In this document: positions 1 to 7,006 of the stretch, piece after piece
How positions within the stretch are numbered: the stretch's first letter is position 1
How the letters are laid out: every line of letters begins with the position of its first letter
Source: a virus
Virus record (IMG/VR): IMGVR_UViG_3300033142_000988
Location: 1 to 41,859 of that record
Strand: one strand, 5' to 3'
Length of the DNA stretch: 41,859 nt
Notes under the pieces: model-generated
Told to the model about the DNA's origin: nothing
What the model saw: the letters and a program-made list of their open reading frames with translations, nothing else
Databases searched by the model: none
Translations under genes and position numbers: made by a program

Positions 1-72
1 ACACCCAACGAGTCCGCGATTTGCGAAAATATAAAGAATTGTGAATTTTACCGTGAAGATAAGGTTAATTAA
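1..72 (+). CDS. 3' end of origin-spanning small cysteine-rich protein (copy 2)
   Basis: This open frame enters from the contig end. Joined at the 30-base terminal overlap, codons from 41707 continue here and stop with TAA at 70-72, giving a 64-residue protein. The part unique to this end adds a cysteine (KNCEF) and a short charged tail (REDKVN). The full product has a CPTC pair near residue 15 and later cysteines in CENIKNC, which suggests a small zinc-binding protein. No function is recognised. Copy 1 at 39265-39414 stops before the last cysteine. The join itself is inferred from the overlap. Confidence 0.6.
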   Translation, partial: TPNESAICENIKNCEFYREDKVN

Positions 73-78
73 TTTAGA

Positions 79-114
79 TTTAAGATTGATGATTGTATAA
101 TTCAATATAACAAA
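79..114 (+). repeat. 36-bp exact direct repeat carrying a promoter (copy A)
   Basis: These 36 bases are identical to 39410-39445. They contain the ATTGTATAAT promoter core (93-102) and the start of the leader, and precede the gene at 126 as the other copy precedes the IbrB-like gene at 39462. Both copies lie just downstream of a copy of the small cysteine-rich gene, so gene plus promoter appear to have been duplicated together. Confidence 0.85.
93..102 (+). promoter_or_regulatory. promoter core ATTGTATAAT
   Basis: A -10-like element followed by an A/T-rich leader and AAGGAGTTA before the ATG at 126. The same core and leader pattern stands before at least six other genes or gene pairs in this genome. 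No clear -35 box is visible. Confidence 0.6.
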
Positions 115-125
115 AGGAGTTATAG

Positions 126-221
126 ATGAAAGAAATAAGTTTAGATGAATTAAGAGAACTAATGCAAAACGATAGCGAAACAAAAGCAAGATGTGAGAAG
201 TTTTTAAGTGGGGAAAAGTAA
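126..221 (+). CDS. 31-aa hypothetical protein
   Basis: First gene behind the promoter at 93-102, with a good AAGGAG ribosome site at 114-119. The product is a small, charged, probably helical peptide with no recognised family. Its TAA stop overlaps the ATG of the next gene at 221, so the two are probably translationally coupled. The promoter, ribosome site and coupling support a real gene despite its size. Confidence 0.55.
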   Translation: MKEISLDELRELMQNDSETKARCEKFLSGEK

Positions 222-430
222 TGGAAGATTGTGCAAATACATCAGCATTAAACAAAATGTTAAATGAGCAAGAGTTTGACGAAAAAGCGAAAGAAAACTT
301 TTTAGAAGAAATTGATCCAATTATTAATGAACTTTCAGAAGCAATAGAAAAAATAAAAGAAATTGCAAAAGATTATCAAGGCTATAATTTTTCAGAAGAT
401 ATTAAAGAAATTGTATCGGAATTAGTATGA
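221..430 (+). CDS. hypothetical acidic helical protein (69 aa)
   Basis: Acidic (rich in Glu and Asp) and predicted by eye to be mostly alpha-helical, with a heptad-like stretch around residues 35-60. No family recognised. It starts inside the stop of the 31-residue gene and ends in an ATGA overlap with the gene at 427, which fits a tightly coupled early operon. A GGGGAA ribosome site precedes the ATG. Confidence 0.65.
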   Translation: MEDCANTSALNKMLNEQEFDEKAKENFLEEIDPIINELSEAIEKIKEIAKDYQGYNFSEDIKEIVSELV

Positions 431-972
431 GAAAAATATTAAAGCTTAAAACTGTTTGCTTTTTGGCTTATTGTCATAATATGATGATTGAAGCCGAAGA
501 ACAAGATAAACAGAATAAAGGAATTTTAGTAATCAAAGAAGAAGAACAATTAAAAGAAGCAAGAGTGCTTGGTAGAAAAATAATCGAATTCTTAGAAGAA
601 AATAATTGCACAAAAGACTTTTTATCATTTAAATTAAAACAAGAATTAAGAACAAGAGCAAAAAAATATTATGAAGATACAATTCGAGTTTATTATAAAT
701 ACTTTGGAGATAGAATAGTTCCTTTACTTTTCGCAATTACAGGGCTTGAATTATTATCGCAAAGAAACATTTTGTCAATAGAGGAGAGCTTGCAAGACAA
801 AGTAAAATCTTATTTTGTAAAGTCGGATTTTTTAGAAAAAGAGACGGTTAAATTTGGAAGCAAAACAAGAGTTAAAAGTGTCGAAGTTATTAAGTATAGT
901 GATTGTATAGAAGATATATTAAAGACATTAGACAACTCGAAACCACCTAAGAAAACAAAAAAGAGGAAATAA
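427..972 (+). CDS. hypothetical protein (181 aa)
   Basis: A basic, largely helical protein with a lysine-rich C-terminus (PPKKTKKRK), which may bind nucleic acid. The N-terminus is hydrophobic for about 15 residues but is not a clean signal peptide. No family recognised. The start overlaps the previous stop as ATGA. It is the largest gene in this first cluster of accessory genes. Confidence 0.65.
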   Translation: MRKILKLKTVCFLAYCHNMMIEAEEQDKQNKGILVIKEEEQLKEARVLGRKIIEFLEENNCTKDFLSFKLKQELRTRAKKYYEDTIRVYYKYFGDRIVPLLFAITGLELLSQRNILSIEESLQDKVKSYFVKSDFLEKETVKFGSKTRVKSVEVIKYSDCIEDILKTLDNSKPPKKTKKRK

Positions 973-973
973 A

Positions 974-1117
974 ATGGCACAAAAACAAATAAAATTCAAA
1001 CCAATTCAAATCGAATTGATAGATAAAATGACAAGTAAAAACCAAAGACGATGGAACAGATGCAAAATAAGCTATTTTAAAAAGGAAAAGATATGTTCGC
1101 AAATGAAGCTGAATTAA
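974..1117 (+). CDS. 47-aa basic hypothetical protein
   Basis: Starts one base after the preceding stop, with an AGAGGAAA ribosome site. The product is very basic (many Lys, Arg and Gln) and not recognised. Its 3' end overlaps the next small frame by about 25 bases. One of the two overlapping frames could be spurious, but each has its own ribosome site. Confidence 0.4.
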   Translation: MAQKQIKFKPIQIELIDKMTSKNQRRWNRCKISYFKKEKICSQMKLN

Positions 1118-1233
1118 AAAGACAAAGATTAAAGAAGAAATGGTGCTATTACGCGATTAAAAAAGGACTTCCAAAATTAGAGGTTAAGCCGAAGCCGACT
1201 GGCTTTATATATGAATCACAAAAGGGGAAATGA
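1093..1233 (+). CDS. 46-aa basic hypothetical protein
   Basis: Begins within the end of the previous frame, preceded by AAAGGA. It is strongly basic, with a WCYYAIKKGLP segment resembling a short helix-turn-helix edge, but it is too short to assign. It ends at TGA directly on the start of the gene at 1233. This overlap pattern is typical of compact phage early operons. Confidence 0.45.
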   Translation: MFANEAELKRQRLKKKWCYYAIKKGLPKLEVKPKPTGFIYESQKGK

Positions 1234-1427
1234 TGGTAATATTAGAAAACGCAACAATAAAAGACATTAATAAAATTATAACATTGGCAGAACAATTAAA
1301 ATTAGAAAATACAGAGCTAGAAAACAAATTAGCATTTTACGAAAAACTCAAACGAGAAACAGTTAAAAGAGATATAAGCGAAGTTATTAAAAATTTAGAA
1401 AAGATTAAAGAAACAGACGCTATTTAA
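1233..1427 (+). CDS. small coiled-coil hypothetical protein (64 aa)
   Basis: I chose the second of two adjacent ATGs (1230 and 1233) because it lies five bases from the GGGG core of the ribosome site at 1224-1227. Residues 14-60 form a continuous amphipathic helix with leucines at heptad spacing, so a coiled-coil dimer is likely. No family recognised. It is the last gene before a new promoter at 1447. Confidence 0.6.
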   Translation: MVILENATIKDINKIITLAEQLKLENTELENKLAFYEKLKRETVKRDISEVIKNLEKIKETDAI

Positions 1428-1446
1428 TAAGCAATTAAGATAATAA

Positions 1447-1456
1447 ATTGTACAAT
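1447..1456 (+). promoter_or_regulatory. palindromic promoter core ATTGTACAAT
   Basis: A perfect 10-base palindrome that also contains a -10-like TACAAT. It sits about 30 bases before the gene at 1485, followed by an A/T-rich leader and AAAGGAA. Identical palindromes stand before the genes at 6503, 15626 and 32974. Confidence 0.55.
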
Positions 1457-1484
1457 AATATATTAAAAAAATAAAGGAAACAGG

Positions 1485-1745
1485 ATGGAACTACCTACAA
1501 ATTTAAATGTAAAAGAAGCAAGCGAAACAACACAAACAATTAGAGAGGTTACAGTAACACTAACTTTTTCAGATGCAGATTTAGAGAATGAAGCAACAAA
1601 AGCTTTTTATGACATGATTAAACCACAAATTCCACCATCTACAGATGATTTATCTTTAGAAGATGAAACAGAATTAGGTGGTGCTATTGATTTAGCTGCT
1701 GGATTAAGCGATGATTTTCCAATAGACGAATTTGAACAAGTATAA
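1485..1745 (+). CDS. hypothetical acidic protein (86 aa)
   Basis: A strongly acidic protein (pI clearly low, with DDLSLEDETE and DDFPIDEFEQ runs). The first half looks like beta strands (REVTVTLTFS). It has its own promoter and ribosome site and is not overlapped by neighbours, so it may be expressed separately. Small acidic phage proteins are sometimes DNA mimics or host-takeover factors, but nothing here identifies which. Function unknown. Confidence 0.6.
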   Translation: MELPTNLNVKEASETTQTIREVTVTLTFSDADLENEATKAFYDMIKPQIPPSTDDLSLEDETELGGAIDLAAGLSDDFPIDEFEQV

Positions 1746-1819
1746 ACCCAAGGGATAGGAAACTATCTCTTTCATGTTCGCACATTGTGTAAATATTAAA
1801 GAGATTAAAGGGAGTTAAT

Positions 1820-2125
1820 ATGCTAAAGACAGAATTAGAAGAAAGAGTAAAAAAGCTAGAAGAGATTATCAAAAGTAAAAATAAGATAATCGAATCATTC
1901 AAGGATAGAAGTTCTGTTATTGAAAAGGCAACAAGAACTATAACTATACAAGATAATTGTCTAAAAGAAATAGAAGCTTTTTGCAAAATTGAGTATGAAA
2001 TAAATTTTAAACCACCCGTATATACTTATAATAAAGACGGTAGCACATATCAAGAAGAGCAAGAAAATCATAGTAGTATAATCGTGTATCGTGAAATTAT
2101 GACACTTATAGAAAAGTTGAAGTAA
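1820..2125 (+). CDS. hypothetical coiled-coil protein (101 aa)
   Basis: Preceded by a strong AGGGAG ribosome site. The first 55 residues form a charged coiled coil and the rest is mixed. No family recognised. The stop overlaps the next start (TAATG), placing it at the head of a coupled cluster running to about 4519. The 74-base gap before it holds a small GAAA-loop hairpin (1751-1770) but no clear promoter. Confidence 0.6.
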   Translation: MLKTELEERVKKLEEIIKSKNKIIESFKDRSSVIEKATRTITIQDNCLKEIEAFCKIEYEINFKPPVYTYNKDGSTYQEEQENHSSIIVYREIMTLIEKLK

Positions 2126-2268
2126 TGGCAAGAGGAATACCACAAAGAAAAGATAACGGCAAGTTTAAAAAGCAAGAAGAAAAAGAGCCGATGATGGTTA
2201 GAGAATTAGAACCAAGTGAAGTTAAGATGCAGAAAGAATTTAGAAAGATGAAAAGGAGAAAGAAATGA
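2125..2268 (+). CDS. 47-aa very basic hypothetical protein
   Basis: Starts within the preceding stop (TAATG) and ends in an overlap with the ATG at 2265. It is extremely rich in Lys, Arg, Glu and Met, with a basic C-terminal cluster (KMKRRKK). Probably a small nucleic-acid-associated or disordered protein. There is no strong ribosome site of its own, so translation would depend on coupling. Confidence 0.5.
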   Translation: MARGIPQRKDNGKFKKQEEKEPMMVRELEPSEVKMQKEFRKMKRRKK

Positions 2269-2465
2269 GTTATTTAGCAGTAGATAAAGATAATGAAGAG
2301 TGGATATATGACAATAAGCCATTACGAGACAATGAGTATTTAAGATTTCAACCACAAAATGAATTTGATGACAACTTTATTCATTTAAAAAAAGGTTCAA
2401 TAGAAAAACTAATAGGAAAAAAAATAACATGGCAAGATGAACCAGTGGAGTTGCCTGATGATTAG
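2265..2465 (+). CDS. small conserved-type phage protein (66 aa)
   Basis: Strong AAGGAG ribosome site. The pattern of an N-terminal SYLAVDKD segment, then KPLRD, and a C-terminal KGSIEKLIGKKITWQDEPVEL resembles a short protein family common in phages that has no known function. Recognition is by eye only. Its last codons overlap the zinc-ribbon gene that follows. Confidence 0.6.
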   Translation: MSYLAVDKDNEEWIYDNKPLRDNEYLRFQPQNEFDDNFIHLKKGSIEKLIGKKITWQDEPVELPDD

Positions 2466-2640
2466 TAATTGTTGTAAAGCACCAGTACGAGAAGAAACAG
2501 ATATTTGCGGTCAATGTTCGGAGCATAGCGAAACAGAATTAGAGATTATTCCTTTTATGGATTATGGGAACACTAAAGAGTACACAATAGGGGAATATCC
2601 AAAGTTAGTTCCAGTTAAAAAAGACAAAGTATCTAAATGA
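2458..2640 (+). CDS. small zinc-ribbon protein (60 aa)
   Basis: I place the start at 2458, seven bases after AGTGGAG, rather than at an upstream ATG at 2437 that lacks a ribosome site and overlaps more of the previous gene. The N-terminus has two cysteine pairs, CC at residues 5-6 and CGQC about 13 residues later, which fits a treble-clef or zinc-ribbon fold. Similar tiny zinc-ribbon proteins occur in many phages with unknown roles. The stop overlaps the lipoprotein start at 2637. Confidence 0.6.
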   Translation: MISNCCKAPVREETDICGQCSEHSETELEIIPFMDYGNTKEYTIGEYPKLVPVKKDKVSK

Positions 2641-3026
2641 AAACAATTATCTTAATAGCAACAGCCTTTTTATTCATAGGATGCACACAAGCAACAAAAG
2701 GATATATCAGCTATCAAGGTAAATTTTGTGAATGTGCAAATGATTCAAGCTCAATAACATTGTTTTTAAATAAGAATAATAGCTATGAATGTAAGTGTAA
2801 CAATAAGATAATAACCTCGACACCGAAAAGAATAGTTCCAATTGTCAAGCAGACTAAAATCAGAAAGTATACTTTTGATAAGCCGAGCTGGATAAACATA
2901 GCACCAATTAAAAAATGCGAAACTACAATAACAAATGTTTACAAAGACGGAGAAGTTAGATGTAAAGGCAAGATTTTAGAACCTTCACAAAAAACGAGAA
3001 TTGTTAGAATAAATAAAAAGAGTTAA
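2637..3026 (+). CDS. putative phage lipoprotein (129 aa)
   Basis: The N-terminus is a lipoprotein signal peptide: a basic start, a hydrophobic stretch and a lipobox ending LFIGC at about residue 16. After lipid attachment it would sit in the inner or outer membrane facing the periplasm. The mature part has four clustered cysteines (CEC and CKC) and basic segments. Phage lipoproteins of this kind can act in superinfection exclusion or as outer-membrane spanins. The early position, away from the lysis genes, favours the former, but this is inference. The start overlaps the previous stop as ATGA. Confidence 0.65.
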   Translation: MKTIILIATAFLFIGCTQATKGYISYQGKFCECANDSSSITLFLNKNNSYECKCNNKIITSTPKRIVPIVKQTKIRKYTFDKPSWINIAPIKKCETTITNVYKDGEVRCKGKILEPSQKTRIVRINKKS

Positions 3027-3028
3027 AG

Positions 3029-3157
3029 ATGAAGATATTAAAAAGTTTAGGGCATGAGTTATATCTAATATTAGGAACGATAACAATATTTATAGCAACA
3101 GTTGTATGCTTTATAGGTGCAATACTTTTAATAGGTGGATTAATTTCATGGATTTAA
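3029..3157 (+). CDS. small membrane protein (42 aa)
   Basis: Starts two bases after the lipoprotein stop. After about ten polar residues it is almost entirely hydrophobic (residues 11-42), forming one long or two short transmembrane helices. Function unknown. It overlaps the next membrane protein gene by ten bases. Confidence 0.5.
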   Translation: MKILKSLGHELYLILGTITIFIATVVCFIGAILLIGGLISWI

Positions 3158-3294
3158 ATAAGATATTAAACATGGCATCTTTAATCGTAACAGTATTTAT
3201 GTTTATTTCTGTATTAGTTTTTATAGGAGAAACTCAAAGAACTACATTTTCTCACAATGTGGGAATTTATCAAGAAAGTAAGGTAACACAATGA
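3148..3294 (+). CDS. small single-pass membrane protein (48 aa)
   Basis: The start at 3148 is preferred to an upstream in-frame ATG at 3106, which lies inside the previous gene and would add a cysteine-rich leader. An AGGTGG site precedes it. One transmembrane helix (about residues 9-28) is followed by a polar tail. Function unknown. Its last bases overlap the next start. Confidence 0.5.
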   Translation: MDLNKILNMASLIVTVFMFISVLVFIGETQRTTFSHNVGIYQESKVTQ

Positions 3295-3560
3295 AGAAAT
3301 TATTAGCACTTGCATTATTAGCGACATTTTCATATAGTAACGAATTTAGAATTAATCAAAAAATAGAAGAAATAAGCATTTACTATAAAGATATAAAATA
3401 TTTATGTATTGGTGGAACGCTGCAATTCATAAAAGATTCAACATATAAAAACACTTTAATTAAAAGCGTTGAGAATCCAAGAACTGGAAAAACTTATAAG
3501 TGTGAATTAAATATGAATGATATGTACACAGATAAAAGAATGATAGAGATAAAGGATTAA
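3291..3560 (+). CDS. putative secreted/periplasmic protein (89 aa)
   Basis: Begins with a typical Sec signal peptide (MKKLLALALLATFSYS), with likely cleavage after residue 15 or 16. The mature domain is about 73 residues with two cysteines that could form a disulfide. With the neighbouring lipoprotein and two small membrane proteins it forms an envelope-directed gene group (2637-3560). Possible roles are superinfection exclusion or envelope modification, with no direct evidence. Confidence 0.6.
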   Translation: MKKLLALALLATFSYSNEFRINQKIEEISIYYKDIKYLCIGGTLQFIKDSTYKNTLIKSVENPRTGKTYKCELNMNDMYTDKRMIEIKD

Positions 3561-3563
3561 AAG

Positions 3564-3884
3564 ATGAATAACAAGAAGATAGTCGTGACAAAACACGCTA
3601 TTAAAAGAGCTAGACAAAGATTAGGAATAAAAGCCTGTACAGTTAAGCGAATGTTTTTAAAAGCTATTGAACAAAATGCAACAATTTACAATGCAGGTGA
3701 TGGATCAAAAGTAATCTGTAAAGACAATACAAGCTTTATATACAAAGAATCAGAAAAGTCGATACTAATAATAACAGTAACGAACCTTAACAACATTCAA
3801 GAGCATAAAGAAAGTCAGACAGTACCTATTTATTTAAAAGGCACTAAAACAAAGCATACTATGAGAATTAGAGGGTGCAAATAA
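3564..3884 (+). CDS. hypothetical basic protein, possibly DUF4258/RelE-like (106 aa)
   Basis: The N-terminal pattern TKHAIKRARQRLGI, followed by a helix and then alternating beta strands ending in ILIITV, resembles the compact alpha/beta fold of DUF4258 or RelE-type proteins. The similarity is weak and by eye. No antitoxin-like partner is evident nearby. A good AAGGA site precedes it. It could equally be an unrelated small RNA-binding protein. Confidence 0.45.
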   Translation: MNNKKIVVTKHAIKRARQRLGIKACTVKRMFLKAIEQNATIYNAGDGSKVICKDNTSFIYKESEKSILIITVTNLNNIQEHKESQTVPIYLKGTKTKHTMRIRGCK

Positions 3885-4004
3885 ATGACTCCATTCGATA
3901 AAGCACTAATGGATTTAATAATAGCAGCATACACAATAGCATCAATAGGATTTATAATATTCTCGATGTTGTTTTGTGTGTTTGCAAGAGAAGAGGAGAT
4001 TTAA
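3885..4004 (+). CDS. small membrane protein (39 aa)
   Basis: Starts immediately after the previous stop (TAAATG), with GAGGGTG upstream. One transmembrane helix spans about residues 9-34, followed by an acidic tail (REEEI). Its tail codons carry the AGGAG ribosome site of the next gene. Function unknown. Confidence 0.45.
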   Translation: MTPFDKALMDLIIAAYTIASIGFIIFSMLFCVFAREEEI

Positions 4005-4006
4005 AG

Positions 4007-4243
4007 ATGAGAATTGTTAATTTTGGATACAAGATAGAATTAAAAACATATTCTAGGACTATTGATTTAAAAGAAGTTTCAAGCATGTTAATAATCACAG
4101 AGGCGGATGGATATGTAGAGTTGAATATAATATTTAAAAATGGTACTAACGATATGTATGTAATAGATAGTGAAACGGCAGAATGGATAGAAGAATGTTT
4201 TATCAAAGTATGCACAAAAAGATGGTGGATGATATGGAAGTAG
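4007..4243 (+). CDS. hypothetical protein (78 aa)
   Basis: I use the ATG at 4007, nine bases after AGGAG, rather than 4001-upstream in-frame starts inside the previous gene. The product looks mostly beta-stranded at first (RIVNFGYKIELKTYSR) and ends with a Trp-rich helix (TKRWWMIWK). No family recognised. It overlaps the next small frame. Confidence 0.5.
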   Translation: MRIVNFGYKIELKTYSRTIDLKEVSSMLIITEADGYVELNIIFKNGTNDMYVIDSETAEWIEECFIKVCTKRWWMIWK

Positions 4244-4332
4244 TAAGATATAAAGAACAGCAGCAATTCGTAGTAGTTCGAGATAGAAAGACTAAAGAAG
4301 TTAGAACAATGTTAATTAAGAAGAAAAGGTAA
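4234..4332 (+). CDS. 32-aa basic hypothetical protein
   Basis: Begins within the end of the previous gene, with GGTGGA upstream at 4224-4229. It is very basic, with an alternating strand-like pattern (QFVVVRDRKT) and a Lys/Arg end. It is short but positioned in a coupled run between two genes with only four bases to the next start. Function unknown. Confidence 0.4.
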   Translation: MEVVRYKEQQQFVVVRDRKTKEVRTMLIKKKR

Positions 4333-4336
4333 GTAA

Positions 4337-4519
4337 ATGTTTAAATACAGTTCAATATTCATAATAGTATATATAATAATGGTGTCAATACCAATGATAG
4401 AATTAATTATTAATAAAAAAGACATAGAAGATAATATTGTGGTCTTTATGTTTATATATATTACAGTTCCATTATTTGCTATGATGTTTGAATACATGAT
4501 AAATCAATGGATTAGATAA
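4337..4519 (+). CDS. two-helix membrane protein (60 aa)
   Basis: Two hydrophobic segments (about residues 5-25 and 33-53) are separated by a short charged loop (NKKDIED), giving a helical hairpin in the membrane. It lies directly upstream of the terminase genes, so it is probably the last early-type gene. A holin-like topology is possible, but the lysis genes are elsewhere. Function unknown. Confidence 0.5.
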   Translation: MFKYSSIFIIVYIIMVSIPMIELIINKKDIEDNIVVFMFIYITVPLFAMMFEYMINQWIR

Positions 4520-4520
4520 A

Positions 4521-5078
4521 ATGGCATATACTAAAGAACAATGGGATAAAGCTAAAGGATTCTACGAAGCAGGAATATCATTGTCTAATATAAAAGAGAA
4601 GACAAGCATAGCAAGAAATACAATATCACAGAGAGCTAAAAGGGAACAATGGGAACACGGCAAGAATGTAGATTATATCGAAGCCAAAGAACTTATTGCA
4701 GAAAAAAAGGGAACAATTTCGGACAAAAGGGAACAGGTGTTCCTAAATTGTGCAGATGAAGTAGCAGATGATAAGATAAGAAGAAAAGGTTTAGTATTTG
4801 GAGGAGTAGAAAAAGCACTAAAGAAAATGAACGATATTATAGAGCATGGTTATGTAGAAGAAAAGATAAATGTAGGCGATGGGATGCAAAAGTTTGAAGA
4901 TAGAAAGCTAAATGCTACTGATATAAAGAATGCCTTAGATGGATATGACAAAGCAAGTGTTACATTAGGAGTAAACGAGCGGTTTAGTTCAAGCCAAACG
5001 CAGATTAATAATAATAACAATCAACAGACTAATAATGAGATAAAAAGAGTTACTATAAAAAAAAGAAGTGAAGCATAA
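4521..5078 (+). CDS. terS: terminase small subunit
   Basis: DNA-recognition subunit of the packaging motor. The N-terminal YTKEQWDKAKGFYEAGISL segment and the following SIARNTISQRAKREQW form the helix-turn-helix pattern common in small terminases. A central helical oligomerisation region follows, then a low-complexity Asn/Gln linker (residues 160-172) and a basic tail. The 185-residue length is usual for the family. The stop overlaps the start of the large subunit (TAATG), as expected for the pair. Confidence 0.85.
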   Translation: MAYTKEQWDKAKGFYEAGISLSNIKEKTSIARNTISQRAKREQWEHGKNVDYIEAKELIAEKKGTISDKREQVFLNCADEVADDKIRRKGLVFGGVEKALKKMNDIIEHGYVEEKINVGDGMQKFEDRKLNATDIKNALDGYDKASVTLGVNERFSSSQTQINNNNNQQTNNEIKRVTIKKRSEA

Positions 5079-6445
5079 TGGAAGAGGAAGAAATATTATT
5101 GTCAGACCCACAATATGACTTCTTGACATCAAAGAAAAAGCATACTGGATTCGTAGCAGGGTTTGGTAGTGGAAAATCATTTATAGGTACTCTTAAATCA
5201 CTTTTAAAGATAATAGATAATGGAATAAAGAAAACCGCTTACTATTTACCTACATACGGAGATATCGAGGACATAGCCTTTGTAGGATTCCCCGAAGTAG
5301 CTGAAATGTTAGGATATGATTATGTTCTAAATAAATCAAGTAAATATTTTATATTATTAGATGAAAACGGAAAAGAATTAGGTAGAACTATATTTCGTAA
5401 TATGTCAAAGCCAGAGGGTATCGTAGGTTATCAAGTTGGTTATACACTAATAGATGAAACAGACATATTAAACTTAGATATTATGGATAAAGCTTTTAAA
5501 AAGATTCTCGGACGTAATCGTCTACTTTGTCCTGTAGGTGATAAAGAAACACTAGAAGAGTTTGAACTAACAGAAGTTCCACCACAAGGAACATACTTCC
5601 ATCAAAAGAAAAAGATACTTTGCTGGATTAATGGAATAGATGTTGCAGGAACTCCCGAGGGTTTTAAATGGTTTTATAAAAGATTCGTAAAAGAGTTCAA
5701 AGAAAAGACAGATTTATTAATCAAGGCTTCTACTTATTCTAATATGGATAACTTACCCGATGACTTTATTGAAACATTAAGAGCTGAATATCCACCGCAA
5801 TTATTTGAAGCTTATGTAAATGGAGACTTTGTAAACCTTACAAGTGGAACAGTATATAACTACTTTAATAGAAAAACACATCATACAGATGCTGAAATTG
5901 AAGACCACGGTTCTAGATACACAAATGAGATACTACATATTTCCCAAGATTTTAATATTGGAGGCTGTTGCGGTAGGGTAAATCTAATAAGACATGGTAA
6001 ACCTTTACTAGTAGAAGAATACAGCGTATATGATACACATCAAATCGTTAACCATCTAAAAGATAAGTATCCAAACTTTAGAATAATAATATATCCCGAT
6101 GCAAGTGGTAATCAAAGAGAAACTAACGCAAGTAAAACAGATATTCAAATATTAAGGGATGGTGGATATGAAATAGATGCACCGCCAAGTAATCCAAGAG
6201 TACAGGACAGAGTAAACGGATTAAATACAATGTTCTTTAAAAACGAATATTTAGTAAATACTTATAATTGCCCTGAATCAACACAAAGTTTAGAGCAGCA
6301 AACATATGATAAAAATGGAGTGCCTGAGAAGTTCGACGGTGCAAATACAGTAGATGATAGTAACGATTCTATAGGATATTTTATTGCACGTAAATTTGGT
6401 ATAGCTTCTAATAAAGTAACAAGCTACAGAAAGAAATCAATCTAA
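5078..6445 (+). CDS. terL: terminase large subunit
   Basis: ATPase-nuclease that cuts and pumps phage DNA into the prohead. The Walker A motif GFGSGKS is at residues 28-34, and a Walker B-like YTLIDETD is near residue 125. The C-terminal RNase H-like nuclease is marked by SQDFNIGG near residue 290 and the YPDASG block near 330. The 455-residue length is normal. It is coupled to the small subunit, and the portal follows after a two-gene cargo insertion (6503-7391). Confidence 0.93.
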   Translation: MEEEEILLSDPQYDFLTSKKKHTGFVAGFGSGKSFIGTLKSLLKIIDNGIKKTAYYLPTYGDIEDIAFVGFPEVAEMLGYDYVLNKSSKYFILLDENGKELGRTIFRNMSKPEGIVGYQVGYTLIDETDILNLDIMDKAFKKILGRNRLLCPVGDKETLEEFELTEVPPQGTYFHQKKKILCWINGIDVAGTPEGFKWFYKRFVKEFKEKTDLLIKASTYSNMDNLPDDFIETLRAEYPPQLFEAYVNGDFVNLTSGTVYNYFNRKTHHTDAEIEDHGSRYTNEILHISQDFNIGGCCGRVNLIRHGKPLLVEEYSVYDTHQIVNHLKDKYPNFRIIIYPDASGNQRETNASKTDIQILRDGGYEIDAPPSNPRVQDRVNGLNTMFFKNEYLVNTYNCPESTQSLEQQTYDKNGVPEKFDGANTVDDSNDSIGYFIARKFGIASNKVTSYRKKSI

Positions 6446-6468
6446 TTAATAAAACTCAAAGAATTAAC

Positions 6469-6478
6469 ATTGTACAAT
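6469..6478 (+). promoter_or_regulatory. palindromic promoter core ATTGTACAAT
   Basis: A perfect palindrome containing a -10-like TACAAT. It is followed by a leader and AAGGAGTTAAA before the ATG at 6503. It gives the inserted gene pair 6503-7391 its own transcription start within the structural operon. Confidence 0.6.
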
Positions 6479-6502
6479 TAGTGTATTAAAAGGAGTTAAA
6501 CA

Positions 6503-7006
6503 ATGAAAAATAAAAGTATAGAGTTAAGTAGTTCACAGATTAAAGCGTTTGAGAATGGGTCGACTATGGTTATATTTCCTATAGATGTAGCAATTATAGA
6601 AAGAGAGTCGGAAAAAGTGAATAATTTAAGATTGCCAGAAGAAGAGTTCATTAAAAAACACTCACCACTTCAGATAGGTGATAAAGATGTAAAAATCAGG
6701 TCTAACAAAGATATGATTAATTTCTTTCAGAATAGTTATCCATCGGTTAAGGAAATAATAGGAATTTTAGCTGAAATAATAGATGTAAAGCTTGTAAAAG
6801 TAGGAGATTTAGATGTAGTGGATATGCCAGATATATTTAAAGTTCAATGTAAAACATGTGGAAGTGGGGAATGTAGTAGAGATTGTGAATCATATAACTT
6901 TGTAGAAAGTTTTTCTAATAATTACAACACCCAACTAAAAGAACAAAACATAAACAGAACATACAACGATAACGATTACGTTTTTTTAATGGAATTTAAG
7001 AGATAA
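6503..7006 (+). CDS. cargo protein, possible ASCH-like domain (167 aa)
   Basis: Inserted between terminase and portal behind its own promoter. The layout (an N-terminal SSSQIKAFENGSTMVIFPI, then HSPLQIGDKDVKI, a central KVGDLDVVDM and a final DYVFLMEFKR strand) resembles phage ASCH-like proteins, a beta-barrel fold related to RNA- or modified-base-binding PUA domains. The assignment is by eye and uncertain. A cysteine cluster (CKTCGSGECSRDC, about residues 116-128) could bind zinc. A T7 run near 6981 and a G8 run right after the stop are notable. Confidence 0.5.
   Translation: MKNKSIELSSSQIKAFENGSTMVIFPIDVAIIERESEKVNNLRLPEEEFIKKHSPLQIGDKDVKIRSNKDMINFFQNSYPSVKEIIGILAEIIDVKLVKVGDLDVVDMPDIFKVQCKTCGSGECSRDCESYNFVESFSNNYNTQLKEQNINRTYNDNDYVFLMEFKR

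Noticed and set aside
1751-1770. Terminator after the gene at 1485
   Set aside because: AGGGATAG/CTATCTCT with a GAAA loop is only 8 bp with a G-T pair and is not followed by a T-run.
1684-2143. Minus-strand frames opposite the early genes at 1820-2125
   Set aside because: Opposite strand to a coupled operon, no ribosome sites, and hydrophobic composition typical of antisense to Lys/Glu-rich genes.
2437-2457. Upstream start for the zinc-ribbon gene
   Set aside because: It overlaps the previous gene further and lacks a ribosome site. The ATG at 2458 has AGTGGAG at correct spacing.
3564-3884. Toxin of a toxin-antitoxin pair
   Set aside because: The weak DUF4258/RelE-like look is not accompanied by an adjacent antitoxin-like gene, so only a hypothetical call is justified.
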